From: Virgibacillus proomii
Lineage (GTDB): Bacteria > Bacillota > Bacilli > Bacillales > Amphibacillaceae
Direction of reading: 5' to 3'
Length of the DNA: 64,000 nt
Assembly (NCBI RefSeq): GCF_900162615.1
Contig: NZ_FUFN01000010.1
Coordinates: 192,149-256,148 of the forward strand
A program made the translations under genes and the position numbers. The stretch's first letter is position 1; each line of letters starts with the position of its first letter. The notes under the pieces are model-generated. The model did no database searches. It was not told the DNA's origin and saw only the letters and a list, made by a program, of their open reading frames with translations. This document shows, piece after piece, positions 16,646-26,003 of this stretch.

Positions 16646-16706
16646 AAAAAAACTATAACTAGCTACAATCGCTTATGCCATAGGCTTGAGGCTAGCCAGT
16701 TTTTTA
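16646..16706. terminator. Hairpin with A/T-run flanks
   Basis: AAAAAACT and inner CTAGC pair with GCTAG and AGTTTTTT. It may terminate in either direction. The remaining bases to 17050 are AT-rich and hold no gene I can see. Confidence 0.5.
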
Positions 16707-17054
16707 AACGGTAAAAGAACTTAAAATTTGAAGTTGTTTTGGTGTTGTAAAATTGTACTCTCCTGAGTATAACGTAACTATGTTATCAATCTACGCCAAA
16801 CGCTTGGTATATAAACGTTTTTTAAAAGCTTTTCAATATAAATATAATTAAAAACTTTGTTTCCTCTATAAACCATTTCCTCAAAACATAATACGCACAC
16901 GTTCAATAAAACAATTAAATAAGAATCAAATATACATAAATAGAGATTATAATGAATACCCAGTTAGTTTTACTTTATATTACTTAGGATACTATGGTAT
17001 TATGTGTTTGTTTAAACTATATTCTTCATGTTTTTAATAAATAGCATGTAATCA

Positions 17055-17063
17055 TGATATAAT
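17055..17063 (+). promoter_or_regulatory. Extended -10 promoter before mvaA
   Basis: TGATATAAT forms TG-N-TATAAT about 65 bases before the mvaA start, with a poor -35. Confidence 0.55.
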
Positions 17064-17127
17064 TTTTCTATAGGAATATTTGAAATAAAATAGAAAAACT
17101 ATTTCTTATTATAAAGGATGAGCGGCA

Positions 17128-18417
17128 ATGAAGACCTCCAGAATTCCTGGGTTTTATAAGCAAACGATAACCGAACGCAGAGAATTACTAAAAAACATGG
17201 ATGCGTTTTCCGAAGAAACCTTAAAAGATCTTATTGCTAAGGAACCCTTACCACTTGAAACAGCAGATAAAATGATTGAAAATGTTATTGGAACGTTTCC
17301 TCTTCCTTTAGGTTTAGGATTAAATTTCTTGATAAACAGGAAAGAGTATTTAGTGCCAATGGTTATTGAAGAACCTTCAGTTGTAGCTTCTGCTAGTCAT
17401 ATCGGTAAAATAGTAAGGGAAGCTGGAGGGTTTACAACGGAAGCTACTGAGAGGATTATGATAGGACAGATCCAAGTAGTAGGGTGTCCAGATTACCAAG
17501 TAGCAAGAACAGCTTTACTTAATGAACAAGCTACATTATTGGAACAAGCAAATGCTTCCTATCCAAGTATTGTAAAACGTGGTGGTGGAGCGAAGGATTT
17601 AGAAGTTCGTCTTTTAAATGAAGATACAGACTCAACCTATCACCAAATGCTTGTGCTTCATATATATATCAATACATGTGATGCAATGGGAGCGAATATT
17701 ATTAATACGATGGTCGAATCCCTTGCTCCTACTGTTGAGAAAATAACAAAGGGAAAAGTGTATCTACGTATATTATCTAACTTGGCTGATCGTTGTCTTG
17801 CTCGTGCAAAATGTGTTATCCCACCACATTTATTGAAGACGGGGGCTTTCTCTGGTGAAGAAGTTAGAGATGGGGTTATTCATGCATATGAATTTGCTGC
17901 TGCTGATCCTTACCGAGCAGTTACCCATAACAAAGGGATTATGAATGGTATTGATCCAATTGTTATAGCAACCGGAAATGACTGGAGAGCAGTAGAAGCA
18001 GGCGCGCATGCATATGCAGCTCGTCATGGACAATACTCCTCTATGACAACTTGGTCAGTTGACAATGAAGGAAATCTTGTTGGAGAGCTGGAATTGCCAA
18101 TGTCTGTTGGAACCGTTGGAGGTTCAATCAATGTACATCCACTTGCAAAAGCATCACTTCAGATGTTGGGTGTAGAATCTGCTCAAGAGCTTGCTCAAGT
18201 TATTGTGGCTGTTGGATTAGCCCAAAATCTTGGTGCATTAAAAGCGTTAGCTACAGACGGTATACAGAAAGGTCATATGGCTTTGCATTCTCGTTCTGTT
18301 GCTATAGCAGCAGGAGCTACTGGGGAGTTGATTGATATCGTGTCACAAAAATTAATAGAACTAAACGAAATCCGTGTTGGAAAAGCTAAAGAATTGGTGG
18401 AAGAGTATACAAAATGA
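17128..18417 (+). CDS. mvaA: Hydroxymethylglutaryl-CoA reductase (class II)
   Basis: The 429-aa class II HMG-CoA reductase makes mevalonate from HMG-CoA, the committed step of the mevalonate route. Visible signatures are catalytic Glu in ENVIGTFPLPLGLGLNF, DAMGANIINTM, the catalytic Lys in HNKGIMNGID, and the catalytic His in GHMALHSRSVAIAAGA. SD AAAGGATG precedes ATG 17128. It is the first gene of a four-gene operon, and its stop overlaps the next start by four bases (ATGA). HMG-CoA synthase is not in this window. Confidence 0.95.
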   Translation: MKTSRIPGFYKQTITERRELLKNMDAFSEETLKDLIAKEPLPLETADKMIENVIGTFPLPLGLGLNFLINRKEYLVPMVIEEPSVVASASHIGKIVREAGGFTTEATERIMIGQIQVVGCPDYQVARTALLNEQATLLEQANASYPSIVKRGGGAKDLEVRLLNEDTDSTYHQMLVLHIYINTCDAMGANIINTMVESLAPTVEKITKGKVYLRILSNLADRCLARAKCVIPPHLLKTGAFSGEEVRDGVIHAYEFAAADPYRAVTHNKGIMNGIDPIVIATGNDWRAVEAGAHAYAARHGQYSSMTTWSVDNEGNLVGELELPMSVGTVGGSINVHPLAKASLQMLGVESAQELAQVIVAVGLAQNLGALKALATDGIQKGHMALHSRSVAIAAGATGELIDIVSQKLIELNEIRVGKAKELVEEYTK

Positions 18418-19382
18418 GTGCAGAAAAGGTAACAACCACAGAAAAAACAGCTATCGGAGTAGCTTATAGTAAATTAATCTTAATAGGAGAGCATGCGGTT
18501 GTACACGGACAGCCGGCAATTGCTATACCCTTTCCATTAGTAGGCGTTGAGACAATCGTGGAACATGTACCAGGACCGGTAATAATTGATACCGAGTTTT
18601 ACTATGGACCTATAGAAGACGCTCCTCGGTCATTAGAAGGAATTGTTAGATGTATTGAGGAAACAGTGAATCATCTGGGCTTTCTATGTCAGGACATGTT
18701 AATTCGAATTAAATCATCGATTCCAACCGGTAAGGGATTGGGCTCAAGTGCTTCTGTAGCTATTTCTGTAGTTCGATCATTATTTGCTTATTATGATGAA
18801 ACTTACACTGATGAAGAGCTATTAGAACTAGCTAATATCGCTGAGACTTACGCGCATGGAGCTCCTTCAGGAATTGATACATTGACGATTACAACACAAT
18901 CACCAGTTTGGTATGAAAAGGAGCATCCAATAAATTTTATTAAGCTAAGTGATGATTTTCATTTTGTTGTAGCAGATTCTGGACGAGTAGGCGATACTCG
19001 TTTAGCTGTAGAATCTGTTGCAAGATTATTGAAATCTGCTCCAAAGAAGATACAGCGAAAGCTAGAACGAATCGGCAAATTAACTCACTATGCAAAACAA
19101 GCATTAGAGAAAAAAGGCAAGCATATTTTAGGACATATGTTAAATGAAGCTCAAAAGGAGCTAGAAGCTTTAGGAGTTAGTGATACAGGACTGAATCGAT
19201 TAATTGATTTTGCCAGAAAAGAGGGGGCACTGGGCGCTAAATTAACTGGTGGCGGTAATGGCGGCTGCATTATTGCGCTTGCCCAAAATGAAGTACACTC
19301 CAGACAATTGGCAGATAAGCTAAGGAAGTTTGGAGCTCAAGCGGTATGGCCATTTGTTCTAAAAGGAAAGAAAGATCAATAA
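18414..19382 (+). CDS. mvk: Mevalonate kinase
   Basis: The 322-aa GHMP kinase phosphorylates mevalonate. Motif 1 is near the N-terminus (YSKLILIGEHAVVHGQPAIA), the ATP-binding motif PTGKGLGSSASVAIS is at about residues 103-117, and motif 3 is KLTGGGNGGCIIAL near the C-terminus. The ATGA overlap with mvaA implies translational coupling. Confidence 0.95.
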   Translation: MSAEKVTTTEKTAIGVAYSKLILIGEHAVVHGQPAIAIPFPLVGVETIVEHVPGPVIIDTEFYYGPIEDAPRSLEGIVRCIEETVNHLGFLCQDMLIRIKSSIPTGKGLGSSASVAISVVRSLFAYYDETYTDEELLELANIAETYAHGAPSGIDTLTITTQSPVWYEKEHPINFIKLSDDFHFVVADSGRVGDTRLAVESVARLLKSAPKKIQRKLERIGKLTHYAKQALEKKGKHILGHMLNEAQKELEALGVSDTGLNRLIDFARKEGALGAKLTGGGNGGCIIALAQNEVHSRQLADKLRKFGAQAVWPFVLKGKKDQ

Positions 19383-19413
19383 GCTTGAAAGCGCAAGTAG
19401 AAGGGGAATAACA

Positions 19414-20388
19414 ATGAAAGCAACTGCTAAAGCACATACAAACATTGCCCTTATTAAATATTGGGGAAAGCGGAATGAGTTGATTATTTTACCAACCAAT
19501 AATAGCCTTTCGCTTACATTAGATGGTTATTTTACAACGACAACAGTTGAGTATAATCATTCCTTATCTAAAGATGAGTTTACGTTGGACGGGCTAGCCG
19601 TTTCAGGAGAATCGTACAACCGTGTTTCCGCTTTTCTCGATCTGATTCGAAATATGGCTGGAAAGCAGGTGTTTGCACGTGTTGAATCCGTAAATGATGT
19701 GCCGACTGCAGCTGGTTTTGCTTCGTCAGCCTCAGGTTTTGCTGCATTGGCTGCTGCTGGTACAAAGGCTATCGGACTTAAATTAAATGATCAAGAACTC
19801 TCCCGACTAACACGTCAAGGTTCGGGTTCTGCTTGTCGTTCCATTTACGGTGGTTTTGCTGAATGGGAGATGGGAATGCGTGAGGATGGTTCTGATTCTT
19901 ATGCAGTACCAATTGCTCCAGCTGATTATTGGGATATCCGTGTTGCTGCGGTTGTACTATCTTCAGAACAAAAGAGTGTTTCAAGTCGTGTAGGGATGCG
20001 CCGAACTGTGGAGACATCGCCATTTTTCAAAGGATGGTTGGATAGTATTGGCAAAGATTTATTAGAAATTAAACAAGGAATTCAAACTCGAGATTTTGAA
20101 AAAGTTGGCGAAATTGCTGAAGCGAATTGCTTGAAAATGCATGCAACTACACTGGGAGCTTCTCCTCCATTTACATATTGGCATGATGCAACATTAGTGG
20201 TCATGCAAAAGGTCTGGGAAATGCGCTTACAAGGTACACCGGTATATTTTACGATTGATGCTGGCCCAAATGTAAAAGTTCTCTATTTACCTGAGTACGA
20301 GGATCAGGTGAAGCAAACGTTGGCCAGTTTACCAGGTGTAAGCGATATTCGCTTAAGTAAACCCGGCCAAGGAATAACATATTTATAG
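19414..20388 (+). CDS. mvaD: Diphosphomevalonate decarboxylase
   Basis: The 324-aa GHMP-family enzyme converts mevalonate diphosphate to isopentenyl diphosphate. It begins with the typical AKAHTNIALIKYWGKRNE, has the GHMP loop GFASSASGFAALAAA around residue 100, GSACRSIYGGFAEW, and the Asp region FTIDAGPNVKVLY. SD GAAGGGGA precedes ATG 19414. It is third in the mevalonate operon. Confidence 0.95.
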   Translation: MKATAKAHTNIALIKYWGKRNELIILPTNNSLSLTLDGYFTTTTVEYNHSLSKDEFTLDGLAVSGESYNRVSAFLDLIRNMAGKQVFARVESVNDVPTAAGFASSASGFAALAAAGTKAIGLKLNDQELSRLTRQGSGSACRSIYGGFAEWEMGMREDGSDSYAVPIAPADYWDIRVAAVVLSSEQKSVSSRVGMRRTVETSPFFKGWLDSIGKDLLEIKQGIQTRDFEKVGEIAEANCLKMHATTLGASPPFTYWHDATLVVMQKVWEMRLQGTPVYFTIDAGPNVKVLYLPEYEDQVKQTLASLPGVSDIRLSKPGQGITYL

Positions 20389-20398
20389 GGGCTGAAAC

Positions 20399-21502
20399 AT
20401 GGTGTCACAATCATCTATGAAAGTAGAAGTACCAGGGAAGTTAATGGTTGCTGGAGAGTTTGCAGTATTAGAGCCTAATCAGCATCTAATTGTAATGGCG
20501 GTTGATCGGTACGTTTATGCAACTATTAATCATAGTAAAAAAAATTATCTTCATCTCCTAGATTTTCAATTAGAAACAACTTGGGAATATAAAGACAATA
20601 GAATAGTTGTTGCTTCAGATGATTCCAGAACTAAATTTGTTGAAGAAGCGATGACCGTTGCTGTTAATTATTTGAGAGAAAGGGGTTATACAGTTACCCC
20701 TTTTCAATTATCGATTAAAAGCGAGCTAGATGATGAATCTGGTGTGAAGTATGGATTAGGATCAAGTGCAGCAGTAGTTACTTCTGTGATTACTGCGATT
20801 TTAAACAAGTTTCTTTCCTTTACGCCTTCACCCAAGCTTATTTATCAATTAGCATCGATTTCGCATGTGTTGACGCAAGGTAATGGGTCCGGCGCTGATG
20901 TTGCCGCCTCATCCTATGGGGGCTTCTTGAATTATTCTTCCTTTCAAGCAGATTGGTTACAAGCAGCTTACCAAGAATCCCGCTCGTTAACCGAATTGTT
21001 GGAATGTGATTGGACTTATGCGTCACTAGAGCCCGTTACGCTGCCTAATTCTATTTATCTTTGTATTGGCTGGACTGGAAAACCAGCATCCACAAAGAAA
21101 CTAGTCGATGAGCTTATGCAATTAAAAACGAAGAATCCAGATAGTTTTTTAACTTTTCTATTACAAAGTGAGCAGGCTGTTAATAAGGTATTACAAGGTA
21201 TGAAGGAAAATAAGACAGAAATTCTGCTCGAGGGAATTAAGGAAAATCGCCAAGCATTAGCTTCTGTTGGGCGACATGCTAATGTAGATATTGAAACTTC
21301 TTTATTAACTAAACTGTGTGATTTAGCAGAGACGTTTGGTGGTGCAGGAAAGCCTTCTGGAGCTGGTGGAGGCGATTGCGGTATTGCTTTTATGCCATCT
21401 AAAGAAGCGGCTGATAAATTAATTACAGCATGGAAAGACGTCGGGATTAAACCCCTTTCTTTAAAACCGTATCCATATGGGGCAAAAGTTATCAAAGCAT
21501 GA
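20399..21502 (+). CDS. mvaK2: Phosphomevalonate kinase
   Basis: The 367-aa GHMP kinase phosphorylates phosphomevalonate. Signatures are VEVPGKLMVAGEFAVLEP, the ATP loop KYGLGSSAAVVTSVITA (near 120), GSGADVAASSYGGFL, and GGAGKPSGAGGGDCGIAF near the end. It starts 10 bases after mvaD and ends the operon. A type-2 IPP isomerase gene, often next to this gene in cocci, is absent here. Confidence 0.95.
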   Translation: MVSQSSMKVEVPGKLMVAGEFAVLEPNQHLIVMAVDRYVYATINHSKKNYLHLLDFQLETTWEYKDNRIVVASDDSRTKFVEEAMTVAVNYLRERGYTVTPFQLSIKSELDDESGVKYGLGSSAAVVTSVITAILNKFLSFTPSPKLIYQLASISHVLTQGNGSGADVAASSYGGFLNYSSFQADWLQAAYQESRSLTELLECDWTYASLEPVTLPNSIYLCIGWTGKPASTKKLVDELMQLKTKNPDSFLTFLLQSEQAVNKVLQGMKENKTEILLEGIKENRQALASVGRHANVDIETSLLTKLCDLAETFGGAGKPSGAGGGDCGIAFMPSKEAADKLITAWKDVGIKPLSLKPYPYGAKVIKA

Positions 21503-21545
21503 GTGCAATTAAAATAACAATATATTTATATTTATATTTAAACTG

Positions 21546-21578
21546 CGCATGGACCCGGGGTTGTCCAGGCGTTTTTTT
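21546..21578 (+). terminator. Terminator of mevalonate operon
   Basis: CGCATGGAC (21546-21554) pairs with GTCCAGGCG (21563-21571) with one mismatch, followed by a run of seven T. Confidence 0.85.
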
Positions 21579-21644
21579 GATTGTGTAGAAAACGATATCC
21601 GTTTGAACATGGCGAAAGTATCTTTGTCTAACTTAAGCACTCAT

Positions 21645-22020
21645 ACTGCTAGCAAACTTCGCTCTTCTTCTTACGATAAGTCACATTGGCTCGAATCTAA
21701 GGTGCCGTAAGACTTCCGCTTCAAGCATTATAGAACGAAGAAGTCTAAGTGAGTGATAGCGGTACCTAAATGCCCAATTTATTCGAGCCGATAGGACTAG
21801 AGATACTGCTTGAATAGGTATCGCACGCAGAAAAAACGGATGTCTTTTTCAAGGACAAGGGAAGCTACGATAGCGATACATCGCAGTTTTTCAAGGACAA
21901 GAAAACTTTGACAGGCACACATCGCGCGCTTTTTCAAAGACTCACGAGATTAAAGCCTTTATTCTACTTCATCAGTAGGCGTAGGGAAAGGCCTATTGAA
22001 TGAAACTTCACTATATTTCG
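21645..22020. repeat. Dispersed hairpin repeat, copy C (long form)
   Basis: The copy has the upstream arm (TAGCAAACTTCGCTCTTCTT), first hairpin GGTGCCG...CGGTACC with a G-U, the middle TAGCGATACATCGC and TTTTTCAAGGACAAG, and the end ATCAGTAGGCG...GCCTATTGAATGAAACTTCACT. It fills the space between the mevalonate operon and rocF. Confidence 0.8.
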
Positions 22021-22142
22021 AGTAGACAAGAAAGCAAATAAAAAAACACAGTTAGAATATTTTGCATATTTATACATCTTTATGTTAAGTTGAGTCACTT
22101 CCCTTTTTTTGTCTACAATAAGGAGTGAAGGGAGGCGTTTTC

Positions 22143-23045
22143 ATGAAAAAAAACATATCGATTATCGGGGTTCCAATGGACTTAGGTCAAAGCAGGCGGG
22201 GTGTTGACATGGGGCCAAGTGCAATGCGGTATGCCGGTGCTATGGAGAAGTTGGAAAGGTTGGGCTATCACATACAAGATCTTGGGGATATTCCTATTAT
22301 TAAACCTGATAGGAAATCGTCGGATCAAGTAAGTAATTTAAAAAATTTACAGCAAGTAGTTGAAGCAAATCAGAAACTTGCCGATATGATAGATAGAGAA
22401 ATAAGCAAAGGGTATTTTCCACTAATTTTTGGTGGGGATCATAGTATTGCGATTGGTAGCTTAGCAGGTATTTCTAAGCATTACGAGAATCTGGGTGTGA
22501 TTTGGTATGATGCACATGGAGACTTAAATACAGCAGAAACTTCACCATCTGGAAATATCCATGGCATGCCACTTGCTGCTAGCTTAGGATTAGGAAACGA
22601 AGAGCTGACAATGATTGGCGGATATGCTCCTAAAATAGAGTCAGAAAATATTGTAATTATTGGCGCGCGATCTCTTGACCCAGGAGAGCGTGAACTGATT
22701 GAGAATAAAGGAATCAAAGTCTTTACCATGCATGAAATTGATCGAATTGGTATGCCAAAAGTAATGGAAGAAGCGATTGCTTATTTCCAAGATCGTACCG
22801 ACGGTGTACATCTGAGTTTAGATGTTGACGGGCTTGATCCCTCAGAGGCGCCAGGAGTAGGCACACCGGTTATTGGTGGTATGACCTATCGAGAGAGCCA
22901 TTTAGCGATGGAGATGTTAGCAGAAGCAGAGATAATTACTTCAGCAGAATTTGTAGAGGTAAATCCAATTTTAGATGAAAAAAATAAAACTGCTATTCTG
23001 GCAGTTGGGCTTATGGGTTCATTGTTTGGTGAGAAAATGAAGTAA
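22143..23045 (+). CDS. rocF: Arginase
   Basis: The start is ATG 22143, with AAGGGAGG upstream; GTG 22125 would put the SD inside the gene. The 300-aa manganese enzyme splits arginine to ornithine and urea. Metal-site motifs are GGDHSIAIGS, DAHGDLNT with NIHGMPLA, and SLDVDGLDPSEAPGVGTP. It stands alone with its own terminator, not in a roc operon. Confidence 0.95.
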   Translation: MKKNISIIGVPMDLGQSRRGVDMGPSAMRYAGAMEKLERLGYHIQDLGDIPIIKPDRKSSDQVSNLKNLQQVVEANQKLADMIDREISKGYFPLIFGGDHSIAIGSLAGISKHYENLGVIWYDAHGDLNTAETSPSGNIHGMPLAASLGLGNEELTMIGGYAPKIESENIVIIGARSLDPGERELIENKGIKVFTMHEIDRIGMPKVMEEAIAYFQDRTDGVHLSLDVDGLDPSEAPGVGTPVIGGMTYRESHLAMEMLAEAEIITSAEFVEVNPILDEKNKTAILAVGLMGSLFGEKMK

Positions 23046-23091
23046 TATGGTAAAGCTATTTTCAGCTGACACTTTATTTTTTCAAAACGTT

Positions 23092-23133
23092 AAAAGACAT
23101 TAAATTTCAAACTGGAAATTTGATGTCTTTTTT
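23092..23133 (+). terminator. Terminator of rocF
   Basis: AAAAGACATTAAATTTC pairs with GAAATTTGATGTCTTTT around a six-base loop, ending in TTTTTT. Confidence 0.9.
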
Positions 23134-23197
23134 AACCCTATTAAATGTTCTCTATTTTGTTAGAATTTACGTGCAGGGATTTTTTTCATGCCTACAT

Positions 23198-23377
23198 TTA
23201 CTCACAAAACTCTTTTTTAGCTTCATTATGTTGGCTGTTTAAATATTCTAAAATTAATTGATCTAATTTCATACTTGAGGAGATGACTGGCTCAGAAGTC
23301 AATGCATGCGAGTTAGTAAGTGAAATCATTTCTTTACGACATTGTTCAATTTTTTCCAATAACCTAGAATTACTCAC
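23198..23377 (-). CDS. Spo0E-like aspartyl-phosphate phosphatase
   Basis: A 59-aa protein from GTG 23377 with SD AGGAGGA eight bases upstream (VSNSRLLEKIEQCRKEMISL). It has two helices and the family signature S-x-x-L-D in SSSMKLDQLILEYLN. Spo0E-like phosphatases dephosphorylate Spo0A~P (or similar response regulators) and delay sporulation. Its place before sigW on the opposite strand matches the arrangement of a small Spo0E-like gene near sigW in Bacillus. The substrate is inferred from the family. Confidence 0.85.
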   Translation of the reverse strand: MSNSRLLEKIEQCRKEMISLTNSHALTSEPVISSSMKLDQLILEYLNSQHNEAKKEFCE

Positions 23378-23465
23378 AAAACTATCCTCCTATCTAGTAT
23401 AATTATAGTAGGATAGTAACCAATATTTTGCAATCATAAACATTTACATTTTTTTAATGTTTTTT

Positions 23466-23492
23466 GAAACCTTTATGCGAACCGATTCGTAA
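23466..23492 (+). promoter_or_regulatory. Sigma-W autoregulatory promoter
   Basis: TGAAAC (23466-23471), 17 bases, then CGTA (23489-23492), 35 bases before the sigW start. This matches the ECF sigma-W promoter consensus. Confidence 0.9.
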
Positions 23493-23526
23493 TATAATTT
23501 ACCGCATAGTTGGCGGAGGTACCAAT

Positions 23527-24090
23527 ATGGATGAAATGATAAGAGACAGAATCAAACAAGTGAAAAGAGGAGATCAGTCCGCTTTTGAGGATGTGGTCTC
23601 ATTCTTTCAAAATAAGATTTACCAACATTGTTTTCGTATGCTTGGTAATGCGCACGAGGCGGAAGATATAGCGCAAGAAGCTTTTATTCGTGCATATGTA
23701 AATATCCATTCGTTTGATGACCGGAGAAAGTTTTCAACGTGGCTATACCGAATAGCGACAAATTTAACAATTGATCGACTTCGAAAGCGAAAACCGGATC
23801 ATTATCTTGATGCTGAGGTAAAGGGAACAGAAGGATTAGATATGTACTCGCAGTTAGCCGATCAAGGTCGTCTCCCTGAGGAAGAAGTAGAGGGGTTGGA
23901 ACTGCAACGCTATATTCAATACGAAATATCAAAGCTTCCTCCGAAGTACCGTAGTATCATTATGCTACGATACATTGAAGAGTTTTCCTTACAGGAGATT
24001 AGTGAGATCCTGGATATCCCACTTGGAACAGTAAAAACCCGTATCCATCGTGGAAGGGAAGCTTTACGGAAAAAGCTTCGTCACGTGTAA
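23527..24090 (+). CDS. sigW: RNA polymerase ECF sigma factor SigW
   Basis: The start is ATG 23527 after GGCGGAGG (MDEMIRDRIKQVKRGDQSAF), giving 187 residues. Sigma region 2 (AFEDVVSFFQNKIYQHCFRM, DIAQEAFIRAY) and region 4 (LPPKYRSIIMLRYIEEF, IPLGTVKTRIHRGREAL) are clear. It directs the cell-envelope stress regulon. The gene sits under its own sigma-W promoter and is followed directly by its anti-sigma gene. Confidence 0.95.
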   Translation: MDEMIRDRIKQVKRGDQSAFEDVVSFFQNKIYQHCFRMLGNAHEAEDIAQEAFIRAYVNIHSFDDRRKFSTWLYRIATNLTIDRLRKRKPDHYLDAEVKGTEGLDMYSQLADQGRLPEEEVEGLELQRYIQYEISKLPPKYRSIIMLRYIEEFSLQEISEILDIPLGTVKTRIHRGREALRKKLRHV

Positions 24091-24105
24091 AGGAGTGTGG
24101 CTCAC

Positions 24106-24738
24106 TTGAATTGTAATAAAGAAGCTGTAGAATTAATGCATTATTATTTAGATGGGGAAATTACCAAAGAGCAAGAAAAGGCTCTTAGTCACCATTTAGA
24201 GAATTGTGAAGTATGCCAAAAGCATTTTCACGAATTAAAGCGGACGATCACACTAATCCAAAGTACAGAACAAATAAAAGCACCTGCTAATTTTACGGCG
24301 AGTGTAATGGAAAAGCTCCCCGCTGAACGAAAGCGTGTTAAATATAGAAGATGGTTTAAAGCCCATCCTATTTTAACGGCTGCTGCCATATTTTTTATAT
24401 TTATGTTAAGCGGGTTATTTTCGTTATGGAATCAGGACAATCAGTTGATCGTTTCTAAACAGGAAAACCTCGTCATTAAAGGAGATACAGTTATTGTACC
24501 AGCAAATGAAACTGTAAAAGGTGATCTGCTTGTTAAAAATGGCGATTTAATTATAAATGGAACCGTAGACGGTAATGTAACGTTAATCAACGGCAAACTA
24601 ATTAAAGATCCGATTGATAAAGACGGGCTGAGGGCATCAGTTGGTGAGATAAATGGAGAGCTGGAGCAGGTTGATCAAATGTTTGAATGGGTATGGTACA
24701 GTATAAAGGATTTGTTCCAACGCATTTTTTCATTTTAG
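24106..24738 (+). CDS. rsiW: Anti-sigma-W factor RsiW
   Basis: The likely start is TTG 24106 (MNCNKEAVELMHYYLDGEI), ten bases after AGGAG; GTG 24097 is almost touching the SD. The 210-aa protein has an N-terminal zinc anti-sigma domain with H-x3-C-x2-C (HHLENCEVC), one membrane span (about 86-110, ILTAAAIFFIFMLSGLF) and an extracytoplasmic part containing a beta-helix-like repeat (VKGDLLVKNGDLIING). It holds SigW inactive until regulated proteolysis under envelope stress. Confidence 0.9.
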   Translation: MNCNKEAVELMHYYLDGEITKEQEKALSHHLENCEVCQKHFHELKRTITLIQSTEQIKAPANFTASVMEKLPAERKRVKYRRWFKAHPILTAAAIFFIFMLSGLFSLWNQDNQLIVSKQENLVIKGDTVIVPANETVKGDLLVKNGDLIINGTVDGNVTLINGKLIKDPIDKDGLRASVGEINGELEQVDQMFEWVWYSIKDLFQRIFSF

Positions 24739-24746
24739 TCGAAGCG

Positions 24747-24787
24747 AACCTGAAGGACGAAGGTATATTCCCGTACTTCAGGTTTTT
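24747..24787 (+). terminator. Terminator of sigW-rsiW
   Basis: AACCTGAAG (24747-24755) pairs with CTTCAGGTT, followed by TTTGTTCTTG. Confidence 0.8.
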
Positions 24788-24839
24788 GTTCTTGTTTAGG
24801 GATTTATATCCGTTTGTACGTCTCTAAGCGAGTGATTCT

Positions 24840-25110
24840 AGCTTTAGTGTTTGCTTAAGCGCTTAAACTAACAGCAACCCCTTCATTCTCCTTCTCACAA
24901 TAAGTTAACATCGGTTCGGATCTAAAGGAAGGGAATAAAGCGGTTTGTCGCTTAAGGCGTCGGCATCCCCCTGTTTTAGAGGCATGTTTTCTTTATCTCG
25001 AATGTAAAGAACCGTATTTCTCTCGCTTTAAACATTTTTATTATCCTGACGAGTTAGTGAAAGAAATATCCCCTAAATACTCGATTCGTAAAGGAATCAA
25101 GATTTTCAGT
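24840..25110. repeat. Dispersed hairpin repeat, diverged copy E
   Basis: It shares the arms of copies G and J: GGATCTAAAGGAAGG, GGCGTCGGCATCC, CTGTTTTAGAGGCAT, CTCGAATGTAAAGAACCG, and a TTTCTCTC...GAAAGAAAT hairpin before CCTAAATACTCGATTCG. The stem has decayed. Confidence 0.65.
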
Positions 25111-25333
25111 ATATATAGATGAGAAAATTGTCAGGTCAGCCACGTTAACTATGTTTTCCTTATAGATGGAATTCTGTTTTTAGGAAAGCAACCTTTCCTA
25201 ATGTGATTTTTTGTAGTCCTTTAAAATGGATGATATATGAAAAATTTGCTAGCTAACTGCATAATAAATCGTACGTCTCATTGGTGATTTTATGTTACAA
25301 TAAGAATGTTATTAAATGTTGATAAGGCAAGTT

Positions 25334-25522
25334 TTATCCCGCATGTAAGGTGCCAAAAGACTCCCACTTCAAGACCCGAGTGATACAAAAGGTCTAAGTG
25401 GGAGAAAACGGCACCTAAATGCCCGATTCGTTTAAGGGCCTTTAGGTCATACCCTTGCGGTACTAACATTCAGTAGGAGATGGAAGAAAACTCCTACTGA
25501 ATGAAGTTTCACTTTATTGCAT
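25334..25522. repeat. Dispersed hairpin repeat, copy D (short form)
   Basis: First hairpin: CTCCCACTT with AAGTGGGAG, inner AGACC/GGTCT, outer GGTGCC/GGCACC. Second hairpin: CATTCAGTAGGAG with CTCCTACTGAATG. Nearly identical to copy A. Confidence 0.85.
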
Positions 25523-26003
25523 TTTATAGAACCTATATTATTATGAATACCTCTGATTCAATACCACTACTTTATTTTATATAACAAATAGTTAAGTAAA
25601 TGGTAAGACATCGACGTTTCCTTAATCAAGTAAGGTGCTTTAGCTCTTATATTTTTAATTAAATTAGGTCAAAAATAAACTTGTTATTTCGAATTATTTA
25701 CATGTCGTTATGATTTAAGTTATTATTAGCAAAATAATCAGGCAACTTAGGAAGTGATTTAGTACGAAAGCTTGGTACATAAGTATATATGTTTAAGCTG
25801 AAGGCGTACTTTACGGATAGAGTATAGTCAATACGGATGACTTACAAGGAGTTGGCTTTTACATTTCCTCTGCTCGCTTGTCATAACGAATTATACTTCT
25901 CGCATAGGTTTTGCGAATAACGTAAGCAGTTTAAAAGCAAACTACGAAGAACCTGACTTTTTAAATAATTTTTCATAGAATTTATATAGAAGGATGTGTA
26001 ATC
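25523..26003 (+). other. Intergenic leader before cdaA
   Basis: About 480 AT-rich bases without an open frame that looks coding. I see no convincing promoter pair or riboswitch; a GAAGGATGTG ribosome site precedes the cdaA start. Confidence 0.4.
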
